Shown here piece by piece: positions 24,663 through 37,520 of a stretch of 64,000 bases of DNA. The translations under genes and the position numbers were made by a program. The notes under the pieces were generated by a model. The model had not been told where the DNA came from. It made no database searches and was given only the letters and a program-made list of their open reading frames with translations. The stretch comes from Liolophura sinensis (lineage: Eukaryota; Mollusca; Polyplacophora; Chitonida; Chitonidae): the NCBI RefSeq assembly GCF_032854445.1, contig NC_088307.1:10924017-10988016 (forward strand). The letters are read 5' to 3'. How positions within the stretch are numbered: position 1 is the first letter of the stretch; every line of letters begins with the position of its first letter.

Positions 24663-25744
24663 CTTTACAAGCGCCATTCCATATCTAAACGTTTCCATTC
24701 ATATGACACATCCTCTTACTGTTGCCGATCATAAAAACTATCACTTATTACTTGCGCTTTTGACATCAATTTTAAGTATAGGGACGAAAATCGAGATTTA
24801 CCTCACAAGCCTACCACCAGACGTAAATAATTAGCACACCATATCAAACTCACCACAACCCATTAGAGACTTCCCTCCTTCAGCTCTTCGACGGGCGAGT
24901 GTGAAGCGAGAATACAGAGGTTATCGTTCTCAGCATCTGTTTAATATTTACCCTTCAGTTTGTGTAGAAACACTCATGCGCACACCGGGTAAATCGGTGT
25001 GAGAATTAAACGATAATAACTCCGCCGCCAGGTGGCCCATCGCTATTAATTAGGACCAATCGTCGAACGGCTTTTTCAGCACATCGTAAATAGCTATTAA
25101 GTACAGCTCTACCCGCGGGACAGGTTTTTTTTTCTTTTTTTTTTTATCTGGATAGTTATGCCCCCTTAAATACACAGGTGGTTTCTTTCACGTGCGGATT
25201 TTTTTATCGCGTATGTCATGATACCCTCTAGTTTCATTAACCTAACATTCTACATGTATTAACATGGAGATCGAGTATATCACACAGCTACATAGTCAAT
25301 TACGGTATTAATTAAAGCTTTGGATAATGTCTATCGAAAGACAAGAATTAACCGCAGTCTTGTCAGTTAAAAAAACATCTCCGGATTAGTGTAATGTTAT
25401 TGGCATTTCCTGTAGGGAGAAGAGTTGAGATAATCTTAAGTGGGGCATTTGTTGACATAGAAGCGAGGGCCCACATTCATCATACGTCTTAAGGCCTGAG
25501 TCAAAAATTCAAAACAGCTACAAGTAAAATGTTTTAATCTAGGAAGAAATGAATTTTTGTTCATTGATTCGTTACAGTGGAAGTAAGTAGCAAACCACAA
25601 TTTCAATTCTTCTGAGTTTGGCTTTTTAAGTACTTGCAACTTATGAGGTATGTTTCAAGTTGCTTCAAAAACACTAGCCTATCGCAGTTGCGTCTGACTG
25701 AGTTATAGATACACATACATTAGGACAATATAATCCGATATATT

Positions 25745-25925
25745 TATTATTTATTTATTTATTTGAATGGTGTTTTACGCCGTACTCAAGAATATTTCAC
25801 TTATACGACGGCGGCCAGCATTATGGTAGGTGGAAACCGGGCACAGCCCTGGGGAAACCCACGACCATCTGCAGGCTGCTGAAGGATCTTCCCACTTATC
25901 GCCGGAGCCACGGAGGACTCCACCC
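25745..25925 (-). repeat. SINE-A, 3' half
   Basis: Reverse copy: tttatttatttatttgaatg, cgccgtactcaagaatattt, gcggccagcattatggt and gaaacccacgaccatctg. Confidence 0.88.
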
Positions 25926-26032
25926 CCACCACCTTCCCGCGATAGATATAAGATGGTGATTTAATATTGGTGTCAACGGTAGACATCCCTTTTCCTTAAT
26001 TTTCTCAAAATGCTGATTTCACAGCACATTTG

Positions 26033-26282
26033 AGGCCTCCGTGGCCGATGTGATTTGCACGCCAGCACGACCAATGATCTAGAAGCCTATCACCAATGCG
26101 GTCGCTGTGAGTTCAAGTCCAGCTTATGCTGGCTTCCTCTTCGGCCGTCAGTTGAAATGTCTATCAGCAGCCTGCGGATGGTCGTGGATTTCCTCCAACC
26201 ATAATGCTGGCTGTCGTCGTATAAGCGAAATATTCTTGAGTATTCAGTGTAAAACACCAATCAAATAAATAAATAAATAAAC
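26033..26282 (+). repeat. SINE-A copy, full length
   Basis: Head gcctccgtggccgatgtgat, B-box-like gtgagttcaagtccagct, body, and tail aataaataaataaa. Confidence 0.9.
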
Positions 26283-27469
26283 ATTATGCGTTATCTGGAT
26301 TTATTACATTAAGCATATTAGACAGGTCCATACTTCAATAAGGTTGGCTTTTATTCACAAATTTCTTCATATTTCCCCCAGTCTAGTTCACATTCCTGCT
26401 GTATGAGGGAATATGGATCAGCCATTTTTGACAAAGACATGCCACGGGTTAAGACACGCTACTAAGACTAGTAAAACACTGCACAGCAATCAAACGCTAT
26501 AGCTGACAAATATATGATCTGCTAGGTCATGTTTACTAAGGCATTTAAAATTAGTGGGGTACAATTCTGTCAGTTGTGATTTGACCCTCTATACAGCTGT
26601 ATCCCCAAAACGGTCTTAAATCGAATGGATCACGTTTTACTAACCTGTGTATAACTGGCAGATGAGTTCTATAATGGCACGTGGTTTTCTGTGGCGGAAT
26701 GGAAGATACATGATGCGTTTCGTTTGCCCCCACGCAATACATTTACGACAGTAAAATGCCACTTCCGTATCCCTTTCTGCCTTAAAGCGCAGTTTTTTTG
26801 TGGCGATATTTTAGTTGGAAGAAATTTAGGCCATATACATGCAGTTCAGAGTGTCATCTAATACATTGGGACTAGGGGTAATTCATTTACTGGTTTCCAT
26901 AACTTCATTACACCGTGCTCAAAGGAGACCGGAAAAGGTTCAATGCAATGTAATGTATCTGAGATATGGATTCCCACCCTCAGGATTCAGATTAAGGTTC
27001 AAGGGCTCCCAAGTGCTCATCCGATTAAAGGGTCGGAAAGATGCCAGCTGGGTGTTCTGTGGCGGCACGAGAGAGGCGTGGAAGACATGTTATTGATCAC
27101 TAGAACATCTTGTGAACTTCAAGAAGGGTTTTTTTTAGAAAGTGTGAGCAATAGGGTGAGTGGAGAGCTCATTTTAACAGCTGATGGTAAAATATTGGGG
27201 GTCGGGGGGGGGGGGGGAGGTGAGTGAGACAGGAAACACGGTTGAGAAGATACTGGCATGACTGGTGGGTGTGATAGGTAGTAGTCAGATCTGTGATGAC
27301 TAAATGCTGAACCCAAAACTTTGTGAGTTATGTCAGTGATGGAAGGTATACATAAAGACATAGTTTTAATGAAACTTCTCCCTATAAATTTCTCAAGATG
27401 CGAATTATGGACGGGAGTTTGAATACAGAGCCTCGCTATCATTCCAATTGGCCGTCGCTAAAGGCTGGC

Positions 27470-27760
27470 TCCTTTAATTTCCCATGAGTGGCAATGTTAA
27501 TGTTTAACGCTGTAGCTCACTCTTAAACATTCTGTGGCCAATAAGCTTTGGTGCAACCATAAAAATCCTGACATAGGTTGACCATCAAAATCTGGACCTT
27601 TTCATGCCGGCAACTGGGAGGGGTATCTAGCAACGCCAAGGGATGTCACTTACGACCTCACCAAACCTCTCGCCTGTTGTCCTCTCGCCCCAGAATTCAA
27701 ACTTTCATCATTAAAACTCATACCTAAAGCTTACACAGTTTCCATTGTCTTGAAATCAAG
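27470..27760 (-). repeat. Dispersed repeat family R4, copy 1
   Basis: It matches the reverse complement of 52340-52670 along about 300 bp, sharing ggccaataagctttggtgc, acataggttgaccatcaaaa, tctggaccttt and caaactttcatca. The class is unknown. Confidence 0.7.
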
Positions 27761-28270
27761 CATGAACGTATACACCAAAAATGGGCCAGCTGGCAGCGAA
27801 AAGAAGACTTTACACCTAAAAGTCACAGAATTACAGTCAGCCCTGATTCTGGCTATGTTAGAAAATAGTTTGAAGTGAGGCCGGTATACAAAATCACTTC
27901 CGCATTTCCTCTTAGTGCGAGAGAAATCTATGTAAGCATACTAAAGACGAAACACTGATGCTCACCACTACTTCTCAGCTTCATTTTAGATAACGCAATT
28001 AATTTAATATTTCTTCAAAGCACAAGGATTTCTATGCACGGAGCACGGTCAAAGAGCAGTATTTGTGTACCACATTTTTGATTGGGTTTGTAGGTGAGCC
28101 AGATTAAACATCAGGAAAAACTAAAGTATATCGTCGAGCGCAGTATCGAAATATTCTCACACCACCCCCAATGACGGACGCCGTTAGTCACGGACGTTAA
28201 CATTTGTTTGATATAACTTCATTATATCCAATCCTGTGTAATACTAACACGGCTAATTTCATTGCATAAG

Positions 28271-28337
28271 AGTGAGTGAGTGAGTGCTTGGGGTTTAACG
28301 TCGTACTCAACAATTTTTCAGTCATATGACGACGACA
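28271..28337 (+). repeat. SINE-B, 5' fragment
   Basis: gtgagtgagtgcttggggtt through gtcatatgacgacga. Confidence 0.85.
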
Positions 28338-28744
28338 TTGCATAAGAGATTTGATAGGGTAGATAGCGGTAGGTGGGGTGGGTGAGGGGGTGGGGTGAGG
28401 GGGTGGGTTAGTTGGTGTGAATCTATCAGGGCGGCTTTATTTGCAAATATCAGGCATTTGGGAAGACGTATCAAGGGCTTCTATAGAAGGAATCGCGTTG
28501 GTCTGTCGCAAAATACCAGCATCCACGGTGTGAAAATTACACAGGCTAAAGTCAACGCAACGCTTGTAAACCGTATGAAGCGGTACTTGGTAACCATAAG
28601 CATCAACACGTAGTACATCACGTGGCCTACATACAACCAGGGGCTGCGGGAAGAGTTCAGAGACATTAATGGGTTGTTAAACACGAGTGGTATTTGACAC
28701 AGTGACCCAGGTTAATGGGGGAAATGCAATGCCGTGTACGGTGT

Positions 28745-28995
28745 GTACTCTCTAAAAATAGTGTGTTAAATTAACAGAAATTCTCTAATCTGAGTGATGC
28801 TAAAACGTATTCTATTACTGAAGCAGATTATTCTGTTAAATATTGCAGACATATTCTATTAATTCAACGTAACGATTCTATTCGACTGACTGGATATAAT
28901 GTCGAATATGTCACAATATCGTATAATAACAGAATACATTCTACCATCACTCGGACAACAGAATTTCTTTGGGGAGATTAACTTTTTAACTGTAC
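28745..28995. repeat. MITE-like palindromic element, family R2, copy 1
   Basis: The ends are inverted repeats: ttaacagaaattctctaatc and gagtgatg on the left, catcactcggacaacagaat on the right. The interior is also inverted (gcagacatattctattaat). Further copies lie at 41.1 and 56.8 kb. Confidence 0.7.
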
Positions 28996-29039
28996 CAGTT
29001 TAAGCAGGGTCTTACATTTACATACTCAATATCTTTGTA

Positions 29040-29640
29040 CCATATGTACCTGTGTATTCGGAATGTTAGGATGGCATGTCCAGTAATCACAGCATTTAAG
29101 TATAATGTAACATTTTAGCATAAATCCAATGTTCATGTAAGCTATATAGCCAAGGTATTCGGGATGATATGATTTATGTCTGCTGACGTATGAATGTATG
29201 AATTACTATAGGCAACGTATTCAGAATGTTATAATTGTTTGTATACCACGTCCACAAAATGATATAAGGAATGTATTCATGCCATGCTTTTATTCCCTTC
29301 GTCAGCTTAAGATACACATGTATGCCTTAAATTGACATACAGTGTAGGATATACAAGCATATGTGTATAGCCAATGAATCCGGGAAGGATAAGCTTAAAT
29401 ACCGTAAATGTCCACGTAACGTAAAGCCAACGTATTCAGGATGCTATACTTGTATATATCCTTCGTCCACATAACGCATAGCCCATGTATTCATGTTGCG
29501 CTTTTATATCCTACTTCTGTACAGAATATTTCCAGTGCATTTTGGATATCATTTGCTTGTATAGACTATAGCCACATGTTCGAGATGTTATGTATTGTAT
29601 ATCCACGTGTTCAAGATGGTATGTACCGTATATGCACGTC
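29040..29640. repeat. Eroded tandem repeat, unit about 55-65 bp
   Basis: Phrases like agccaacgtattcaggatg and ttatatccacgt recur irregularly, suggesting an old tandem array. Confidence 0.35.
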
Positions 29641-31104
29641 AAGTATAAATCAACATCTTTGGTACATAAAGCTTGTGAAGTCATCCATATAATATGTACA
29701 TACATGTCAAATTATCCTGGTACAACCTATATACAGACTTTGTATCCAATTTACGATTTTACATACCTAATCGCCTTGAACTTCATTTATGCTGCGAATT
29801 CCTGGGTCAGCGCATGCGCAGGACTATACCATGGGCAACACTGTATCACACTATCAAGTAGCAAACTGCATGTAAACGCTTCCGATTAATATCTTGCAAC
29901 ACTAATTGTTTCTACTGTCGTTTCTCTTTGTTAACCAAATAGGTAAAAACACCAAAAAGTGCCGTTCGTCTATGAATGAAAATGGAGCAAACATTTCGGC
30001 TCAACGATATTAACATTTTCAGCTTGGCACACTTTAATATACACTTTAGCAATAACACCTGCGCAGCACACTTCACGCGTGCGTGGTGGACTGAATTAAG
30101 ATTTCAAACAGTCCCGTGAATCTTAATACAGCCATGGGACTCCTCTGGACCCTCATCTTTAAACTGTCAAGAAAATTAATATGTGTGTTGTCGACGGGGG
30201 ATGTGAGAGCTCATTCACTTAACTTGAACTTTCTACTTCGCCTGTGGAAGTAGTCTACTCCCCACGAGATCATCGCTTTCCAATATTAACAGAGGCCCAG
30301 ACTGGCATCGCCAGGGTGAAAGAGAATACCAGTTGTGCCAACAGTTCCGTGGGTAAGGGAACGGGTTCTGTGCCACTGAACTTTTGAATGAGGGGTGAAA
30401 GTGTAAAATGAACCAAGATCATTTGTCACCTTTTCTCCCATGTGAAAGAAAGTGAAATAAGCACATGTGGTTAATTAGAAAGTGACAACTGCTTTGAAAC
30501 TCTTGACTTCAGTGAAGTTGCCTACAGATAGAAAACTTCACGCGTTGCTCTCTTCGAGAAATTTTTGCCCACATACAAGCGGAATGTTCACATGATATTT
30601 ATTTAACGTGTCACGCGATAGGCATTGTTGAACTTATGATGAATAAGCGGAATTTATGTGAAAAGATCGTTGAGATGGAAGAAAGAAATGTTGCATCAGA
30701 TATAAACTAGCCCGTCCAGCCTTTCTATACCAACTTAGATATATTTTAAGACCCCTATCTGATTGGCCTAAATATTAAGCGGAATGTCGACCATTGAGTG
30801 CCGTAGACACCAAGTTATGTATGTGACAACAAAACTTTTTAAATGATATAAACTATTTGAAAAATCTTTGAATTATTGTGTTGCTGACAGCATGAAATAA
30901 AACTATTGAAGTGAATCATACATATCTTGTTACAGTCGAAGTTAGCTTTCTTAATCCAGGAGCTGAGAAATAAACCTGTCTACAGATATATACATGTACC
31001 TGATATGTATGCAATTAATTAGCTAAGAAATTGCCAGATGATAATTAATAATCTATTGAATAAGTACGCTGGTAATAAGACGTGTTAAAATAAGTTGCCC
31101 GAAA

Positions 31105-31180
31105 TTTAAAACCGGATTAAATTGTTTGCCGACGACACCGCTTGGCTGCTGGTGGCAAAGAATAGAACAGCTAAAATAGG
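31105..31180 (+). mobile_element. Possible LINE reverse-transcriptase scrap
   Basis: One frame reads RIKLFADDTAWLLVAKNRT. FADDT is the catalytic motif C of LINE-type reverse transcriptases and the preceding residues fit, but nothing else of the domain is recognisable. It may be chance. Confidence 0.25.
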
Positions 31181-32514
31181 AGGTAGAATATTTAGTAAAG
31201 AGCTTACCCCTAGCTGGCTGCATGTTTCGAGCGTCAATGCCAGACCCAGCATCACTCACAAACTGGACGAATTACGTGACTCCATGGCAACAGATCCCCT
31301 TGGAAACGATCGAACCATCCGGGCTCTTATGTAAACTGTATCGACATTTTTTTTGTCTGTCGAGTGTTAACAGGCACGGGATGTCCGGTGCGCTTTCTTT
31401 CTTTTTGTTTTCGTCTTCACCACTCACCAGGCGAGGAAGAGAGAGAGGGGACGAACGGACAAGTTTCGCATGTGCCTCTGTTTACATAGGTGTCGATGTC
31501 TGCTGTAATGTAAAATGCCCGGCACTTTTATGCCCAGGAAGTATACGTTCTCCCTGGGTTAATTCTTGTCTCTCTGGTGAACTTAAGCTTCAGCCTGCAC
31601 CAGAGAGCCTTAGTACGACTCTTGAACCATTACACAGCCCCCACAGAGGTTGGGGGACGCACTAAGCCTTCCTTCCGCTCACTGGGGATCCGGGATTTCT
31701 GCGACCCCACCGTGGGATAATAGCTGTGTCTGCGGAAATGTCTGGCAGAGAGTATAACAGCGTGTGTCCAACGCGGGGCTCCTTCACTTTGACCGGTCAG
31801 CTATACGTATACCAGACCATGTTGCCAGTGACATACGGATACAACGAGATGCGGGTACCCAGCTCCAGTTACATTTACGGCCGTCTACTTCTATTTGATA
31901 CGGGATACCTTCTCTTCCCCCCTCCCCACCCCCAACACCCTCCGACCCGCATCCCCTCATTCATCAACACCTCTTCCCTTCCACGTCACTCGACCCTTGT
32001 GACTAGAGACCCAGCTGGTCTACACCCACGCATGTGCGAGCAATATGTGATCCTGCTGACACCAGTGAGGCAGCACTATACTGAAACAACGCCAAAAATA
32101 TGCTTTTATTTGAATGAAATGTGTATTCTCGCGGTGCTTGGAAACCACTTTAACTCCACTGGAAATCTGTGTATTATATATTATAGATAAGTTCGTCAGC
32201 AATTTGCTAAAGGTCAGTGGTTTTTACCGCGGATACCCTGGATTCCACCACCCATGAAACTGACCCTTATCGTATAAGTGAAAACTTTTTTTAGTATTGT
32301 TTAAGTAACAATATAGAAGGTAGATCCATCATCCTAACATCCGTAATTGTGAAAAACTTCGTCAGCGCTATCAGTCCTACAGTACTAGTCCAAAATTTTG
32401 ACTATGGATCGATTTATGCGTTTTAATTCGTACGACCGACTCTAAATGGCAGTTAATATCACTGTGATTCTTTTTTTACATTATTCTTGTTAATTGAACC
32501 TTGGTTTTAGGAGC

Positions 32515-32665
32515 CTCTAAGTTGCTACGGTTTAAGCATGTACATGAACAGTTAGAATAAAATCCCAAATGAGGCTAATAGGCAAGAGGCTGGATTCCAC
32601 CTGTTATGTGTCACCAGTTGCCATCAATCACACTGTAGTCGCCGTTCTGGTTTTACTCTCATTGA
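32515..32665 (+). repeat. Dispersed repeat family R1 copy
   Basis: It has taagttgctacggtttaagc, acatgaacagttagaataaa, gttatgtgtcaccagttgcc and ggttttactctc. Confidence 0.65.
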
Positions 32666-32926
32666 AGTCTTCGTTTATTTTGTATTAATTGTTTTAAAAT
32701 TAACACGATTTTTATTAGCTGAAAATGAAAATTAGAAAAGTGAGCAAAATGACAGAACATAAGCAATAACCAGCTACATGTACTTTAACGACTTTCTCAC
32801 AATAGGTCACAATGCTGATGCCGAGAGGAATCTAGATTTAAATTCGAGATGAGATGGGTCTGGATCCGGAAGACTATGGATGCGTATGAAACATTCCCGG
32901 AGTTCCTCACCAAACACATTAAAATG

Positions 32927-33186
32927 TTTGCCTTTATGCCGTAATCAGGAATATTTCATATAGACGATGCTCACCATCGGTCAGTATGGTGGTGGGATGG
33001 AGGTGACCGTACAGAGACCGAGGGAAAGAAACGACCATTCGCAGGTTGTTTGCAGACTTTACCACGTACGACTGGTGCTGGAGAGGAAGCCAACATTAGC
33101 TGGACAACTCACAGCGATCGCATTGGTCATAGATCCCTGGGTCATTGTGTTGCATTAGTACCTTAACCACTAAACTACGGAGGCCC
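32927..33186 (-). repeat. SINE-A copy, full length, diverged
   Basis: Reverse copy ending in a tRNA-like head (accactaaactacggaggcc). The body has cgaccattcgcaggttg and actcacagcgatcgcattgg. Confidence 0.82.
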
Positions 33187-34589
33187 TTAAGAATGCATGG
33201 GCAATGGTTAATTGATTTAACCATGAGGCATTATCCTATACGAAAGGCTTTATTTATTGCTGTATCGTTAGATGTGAGGAAATGATTCATCAGTGCGTAG
33301 TCTCAAGGTAGAAGGCGTGATGTGCTTAAACATGGATGTGCTGGCTGACGTTATGCTGTTTTGAATGGGAAGGAGTGGCGAGGGGCGGGGGGGGGGGGGG
33401 CGGAGAGCTGCGCTTTGGTGGGCGAAGGAGGGAGTGGGCAGTCGGGGCAATGGAACATGCATGAGAGTGTTGCATGGAAGCTCGAGTAAGTGGAAAAATG
33501 GGGGTAATTCAGCAGTGCGTTTACTTCTGCCAAACTGTACAGAATACGCCTGACATCATTTTCATCTTAGCACTTTTCACCACAATGCTGACCGTCACAG
33601 CGCTGTAATATCAATGTCAAACACTGACATCAAATTTACCGTTTACGTGTGACCCAGCCCGGGATTAAACTCCTGCAATCCTGTATTTGATGGTGACACT
33701 TTTTAACTTCACCTAACTATGCAGGTTCTTGTTTTTTTTTCTTTTAGTGTGAACCGTACAGGCGGGCAACACGCTAGCAGCCCCTTGAGATGCCCATCCC
33801 AGATTAGCTGTAATATAGATCGTGTAACCCGTCTGCTTGACAAGAGATAATGCAGGTATAATATAGCTCACTGTAAACTCTTGGTTGCCTACTTCCTCCC
33901 CGCTGTTTAGACAGATGCCCAGTCTCATATATAAAGAATGAAACGCCTGGAATCTCCGCAACATAATCAGAACCAGATTTCAGGAAAGCTGTTACGCAAG
34001 TTCGCGACTGTGTACAGTACGTGTGTATGGTATTAGCCGTCTCTGCTGATAGTGTACTCTGTAACAGTATGTAACGGAGGGGATTATGTGTATCTCCGGT
34101 TATCTCCCTTGTGCAAACAATGACACGGCGTTATGTAAACATGTCAAGAAATACATCAGAATTCCGCGAGTGTCAGTTTATAATACAACATGGGTATGAA
34201 TGTAAGTAAACTCAGAATCACGTGGAATATATTATTGTGAAATATTGTGATAAATGTCACATCCGCGGTCCACGAGAAGTTTCGCCAGAAAGTTTCATGC
34301 GTCAAGTTGGTATCCCAGTGTACGAGTACATGTGAAAACAAAATCCAGAGGTTACATTCGAGCGTTTTTATTTTCCTTATTATATTAGGTAGTACAATTG
34401 TCAACTATAATTCAGCCCCGGAATTATATATTCCTAAGCTTTTGTCCGGTGTTATGTTGTCACATACTGCCAGCTTGCACTTTTATCTACAACATATGTA
34501 CAGAAGTACCTAGGCCCCCTATATTACTTATAATTTTGTGGAAAAAGTCTCCAGCTCAAAAAGCAGAGACAATTCTGATACGCTTTAAG

Positions 34590-34848
34590 GGGACCTCCGA
34601 GGCTCAGTCGGTTAGCGCGCTAGCGAAGCGTTAATGGCCCAGGAGCCTCTCACGAATGCGGTCGCGTGAGCTCATGCTGGTTTCCTCTTCGTCCGTTAGT
34701 GGGAAGGTCTGTCAGCAATCTGCGGATGGTCGTGGGTTTCCTTTGGGCTCTGCCCGTTTTCCTACCACCATAATGCTGGCCGCCGTCGTAAAAGTGAAAT
34801 ATTCTTGAGTACGGTCTAAAGCAACAATCAAATAAATAATAAAGACAC
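34590..34848 (+). repeat. SINE-A copy, full length
   Basis: Head cctccgaggctcagtcggtt (A box) and agcgcgctagcgaagcg, then body and gtgaaatattcttgagtacg plus an aataaata tail. Confidence 0.92.
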
Positions 34849-35054
34849 GCTTTAACTATGTGCAAAACAACACTACCGAAATTTACAGTGTTTCAGAAAC
34901 AGAAATGTCTGTGTGGCAACGCTTTTCAATTTGGAGACAAATTTTGACCCACTTTCATGAATTGTGCACGTGTAATCTAGAGAGTTCTGTCCTCGGGTAT
35001 TAGGGTACAGCAAATTCTAGAAATCCCTGTCAGGCGTAAGTATCCAATAACGGG

Positions 35055-35219
<165 letters not shown>

Positions 35220-35461
35220 GAAATATAATAATTTGATATTCACAACTGTACAGGTCTTTCTTGTCAGCTATATATTTAGTGGCAACAGTACACGTCTTCG
35301 TGTGTACGACTTTGTAGAACACGTAACCTTACACATGAAGTGAGACGACTTCATATGTCTGAACTCATCTCAACTCATGTTTGGTGAATAGCATAGTGCT
35401 GCGGTTATATTCCCAGGTGACTGATTTACCCTTGTCAGTATAATGGCACGGGCTCTGGCGG

Positions 35462-35645
35462 GGCGCCTTACTTGCCTTCGGTAAGGCGTCTTAGGGAATC
35501 AGCGCTGAAAATCCGCCCTGCAACAAGGAGGCACATTACATGCACTCTAAAGATACCTTCGTCGTCATATGACTGAAAAGCTTGTTAAGCACGACGTTTA
35601 ACACCAAGGAATTACTCACTCGCTCACTCACTCACTCACTCACTG
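35462..35645 (-). repeat. SINE-B copy, 5' part
   Basis: Reverse copy: cgtcgtcatatgactgaaaa, aagcacgacgtttaacacc and a ctcactcactcactc end. Confidence 0.82.
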
Positions 35646-36326
35646 ATACCAGGTGTAATACAGGTAGGTAAATACGCTTCTTGAAATCTCATTACTCTCT
35701 ATATTTGGCACAAAAAGTCTCGTGTTATAACAGAACCACAGAACCTTCACTGTACCCAGTGTTTTCTAAGACGTGCAGTTTTCCCACGTTTATGTGTGTG
35801 TACCGCTCCACCCATAACCAGCCACACAACTGCAAATACTCGGTCATTGGTGCATGGCTTGTTCTTTTCAGTCAACCTGCATGGCTAGACAAAATTATGT
35901 CTTTTGAAAAAAGCCATAAATAGACCAAGGCGGGTGCAAGCCTATTGACAATCCAGGGCTTTGGAACCATTATGAAAAGGTACTGCATGGCGGTGAAAGG
36001 TTTGAGAGAGACGAGAACTTGTTCAGCAAGTTTGGTCAAAATCACAACGTGTTTACACCTGTATGCTTAGGGCCATACATAGCTATACATGCACATTATT
36101 GAGGATGTTGTACTAGTAGCTAGTCCGCTGTTGTGACATATACAGAGACAGCTCGATATAACGCTGCTGTGAAGAATTACTGGATGGGGCAATTTCGGGC
36201 AAACGCATCTGCATGTCTATTTGACAAGGCTAAGATTGGATTCAGGATGACTCTTGTTACCAAATCATATACACCTGGCTTATGAAGGATGCAGATACTG
36301 TTCATGAAGGGTGACTACAAGCAGCT

Positions 36327-36730
36327 GGTGCCTGCATGGTGCAGTTTGGATACGCCTATGCCACATTGGATATACATGCTTCTTAACGACAGCATGCTGT
36401 AATATGCATAGGTGTTGCTTGTTAGTGAATGATTCGCCTGCACCACATCGTGTTCTCTCTTGATGACGAATATATGTGGTTATATTCCTAGGTGATGCCT
36501 GTTAGCAAATAATCGGCCTGTATCAGAGCGGATACTTTCTCAATGACGACTATATGTGGTTATATCCAGAGGTGTGGCCTGTTAGCAAATTATACGCCAG
36601 TATAGCAGGGGATAATTTCTTGGACACGTCTATATCGGTGTGAAATACAGGTGACACATTAGCCGTACTAACCTTAATGACAGGATGTTTCATTCAGAAA
36701 CTGGTGGTGTCCATTGACGAATGACTCGGC
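36327..36730. repeat. Minisatellite, 80-bp unit
   Basis: Diverged units start at 36327, 36411, 36491, 36571 and 36650, each with ggtg-tgcctgttagcaaat, a cgcc motif and tatatgtggttatat-type ends. The middle three units are spaced 80 bp apart. The array ends about 0.3 kb before the KCNMB-like TATA box. Confidence 0.72.
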
Positions 36731-37018
36731 AGTGATACCTAGAACGCGTGCTAAAAGGTGTCAGTGTACGCTACAGTCGTACTACGACGGACATTCTTTT
36801 CCAACGTTAATACCTTTTTGGTGACAGTGTTTGCTATAGCAACAAAAGTATCACATGGAACACTGTTTGCAAAAAAACCAAATGCTAATTAACTCATCTC
36901 AACGTTGATACAAACGTTGTATGTAGGATCAGAAAAGTTTGAGAGTTGGTTCTATTGTATGTGTATGATTCGCTTGGCTTATGCTAATCTTGATGACAAA
37001 CTTAAGAGTGCAGCTGTA

Positions 37019-37027
37019 CTTATATAG
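37019..37027 (+). promoter_or_regulatory. Candidate TATA box of the KCNMB-like gene
   Basis: cttatatag lies about 140 bp before the start codon, leaving room for a start site near 37050 and a 5' UTR of about 110 nt. It is inferred from sequence only. Confidence 0.45.
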
Positions 37028-37160
37028 GCGTGACAACGACCCCAGCACGTCATAGGCGTTGTCAATCTGTATACTCACACTCTTAATTAAGTTTTCGTTG
37101 CCTTCTGTTGAAAAGTAGCGGACACTTCATTGCGTAGCTTATCGGCAATTTCAAGGCAAA

Positions 37161-37520
37161 ATGGGCTGCACTAAGAAGCAAGCATGCTGGTTAGTACTGG
37201 TTATACTCGATGTGATTTTCTTGATTGGCAGCCCAATCACGATAATTGCAATCGGTTGGGCCTTGGGTAAGCCTTACCATACAACGAGACACTTCAGCGC
37301 CACAAACTGCACCGTTCAGAAGGTGGTAAAGGTCGGCCAGATTGCTTGTCACTGCGACAGGTGGCACGGGTGTACGTCACACTACCCCTGCGTGGAGATA
37401 GTAGTGGCTTACGTCACTGACAGCGGGAAGATTGTTCCCAACGCCACGTTGTTCGATGATGCTCATAATTTCGTTCATTACGGATATTTACCTGTCACCT
37501 ACGACAAAGAAGCCATTAAG
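37161..37520 (+). CDS. KCNMB-like gene, exon 1
   Basis: 120 codons from ATG to a gtaata donor: short N-terminus (MGCTKKQ), TM1 and the first half of the extracellular loop. The open frame runs on past the donor into a C-rich tract and is not family-like there. Confidence 0.9.

Noticed and set aside
31222-32190. Two plus frames of 147 and 154 codons
   Set aside because: Composition is erratic, there are no domains, no phase-matching splice sites and no repeat support; likely chance.
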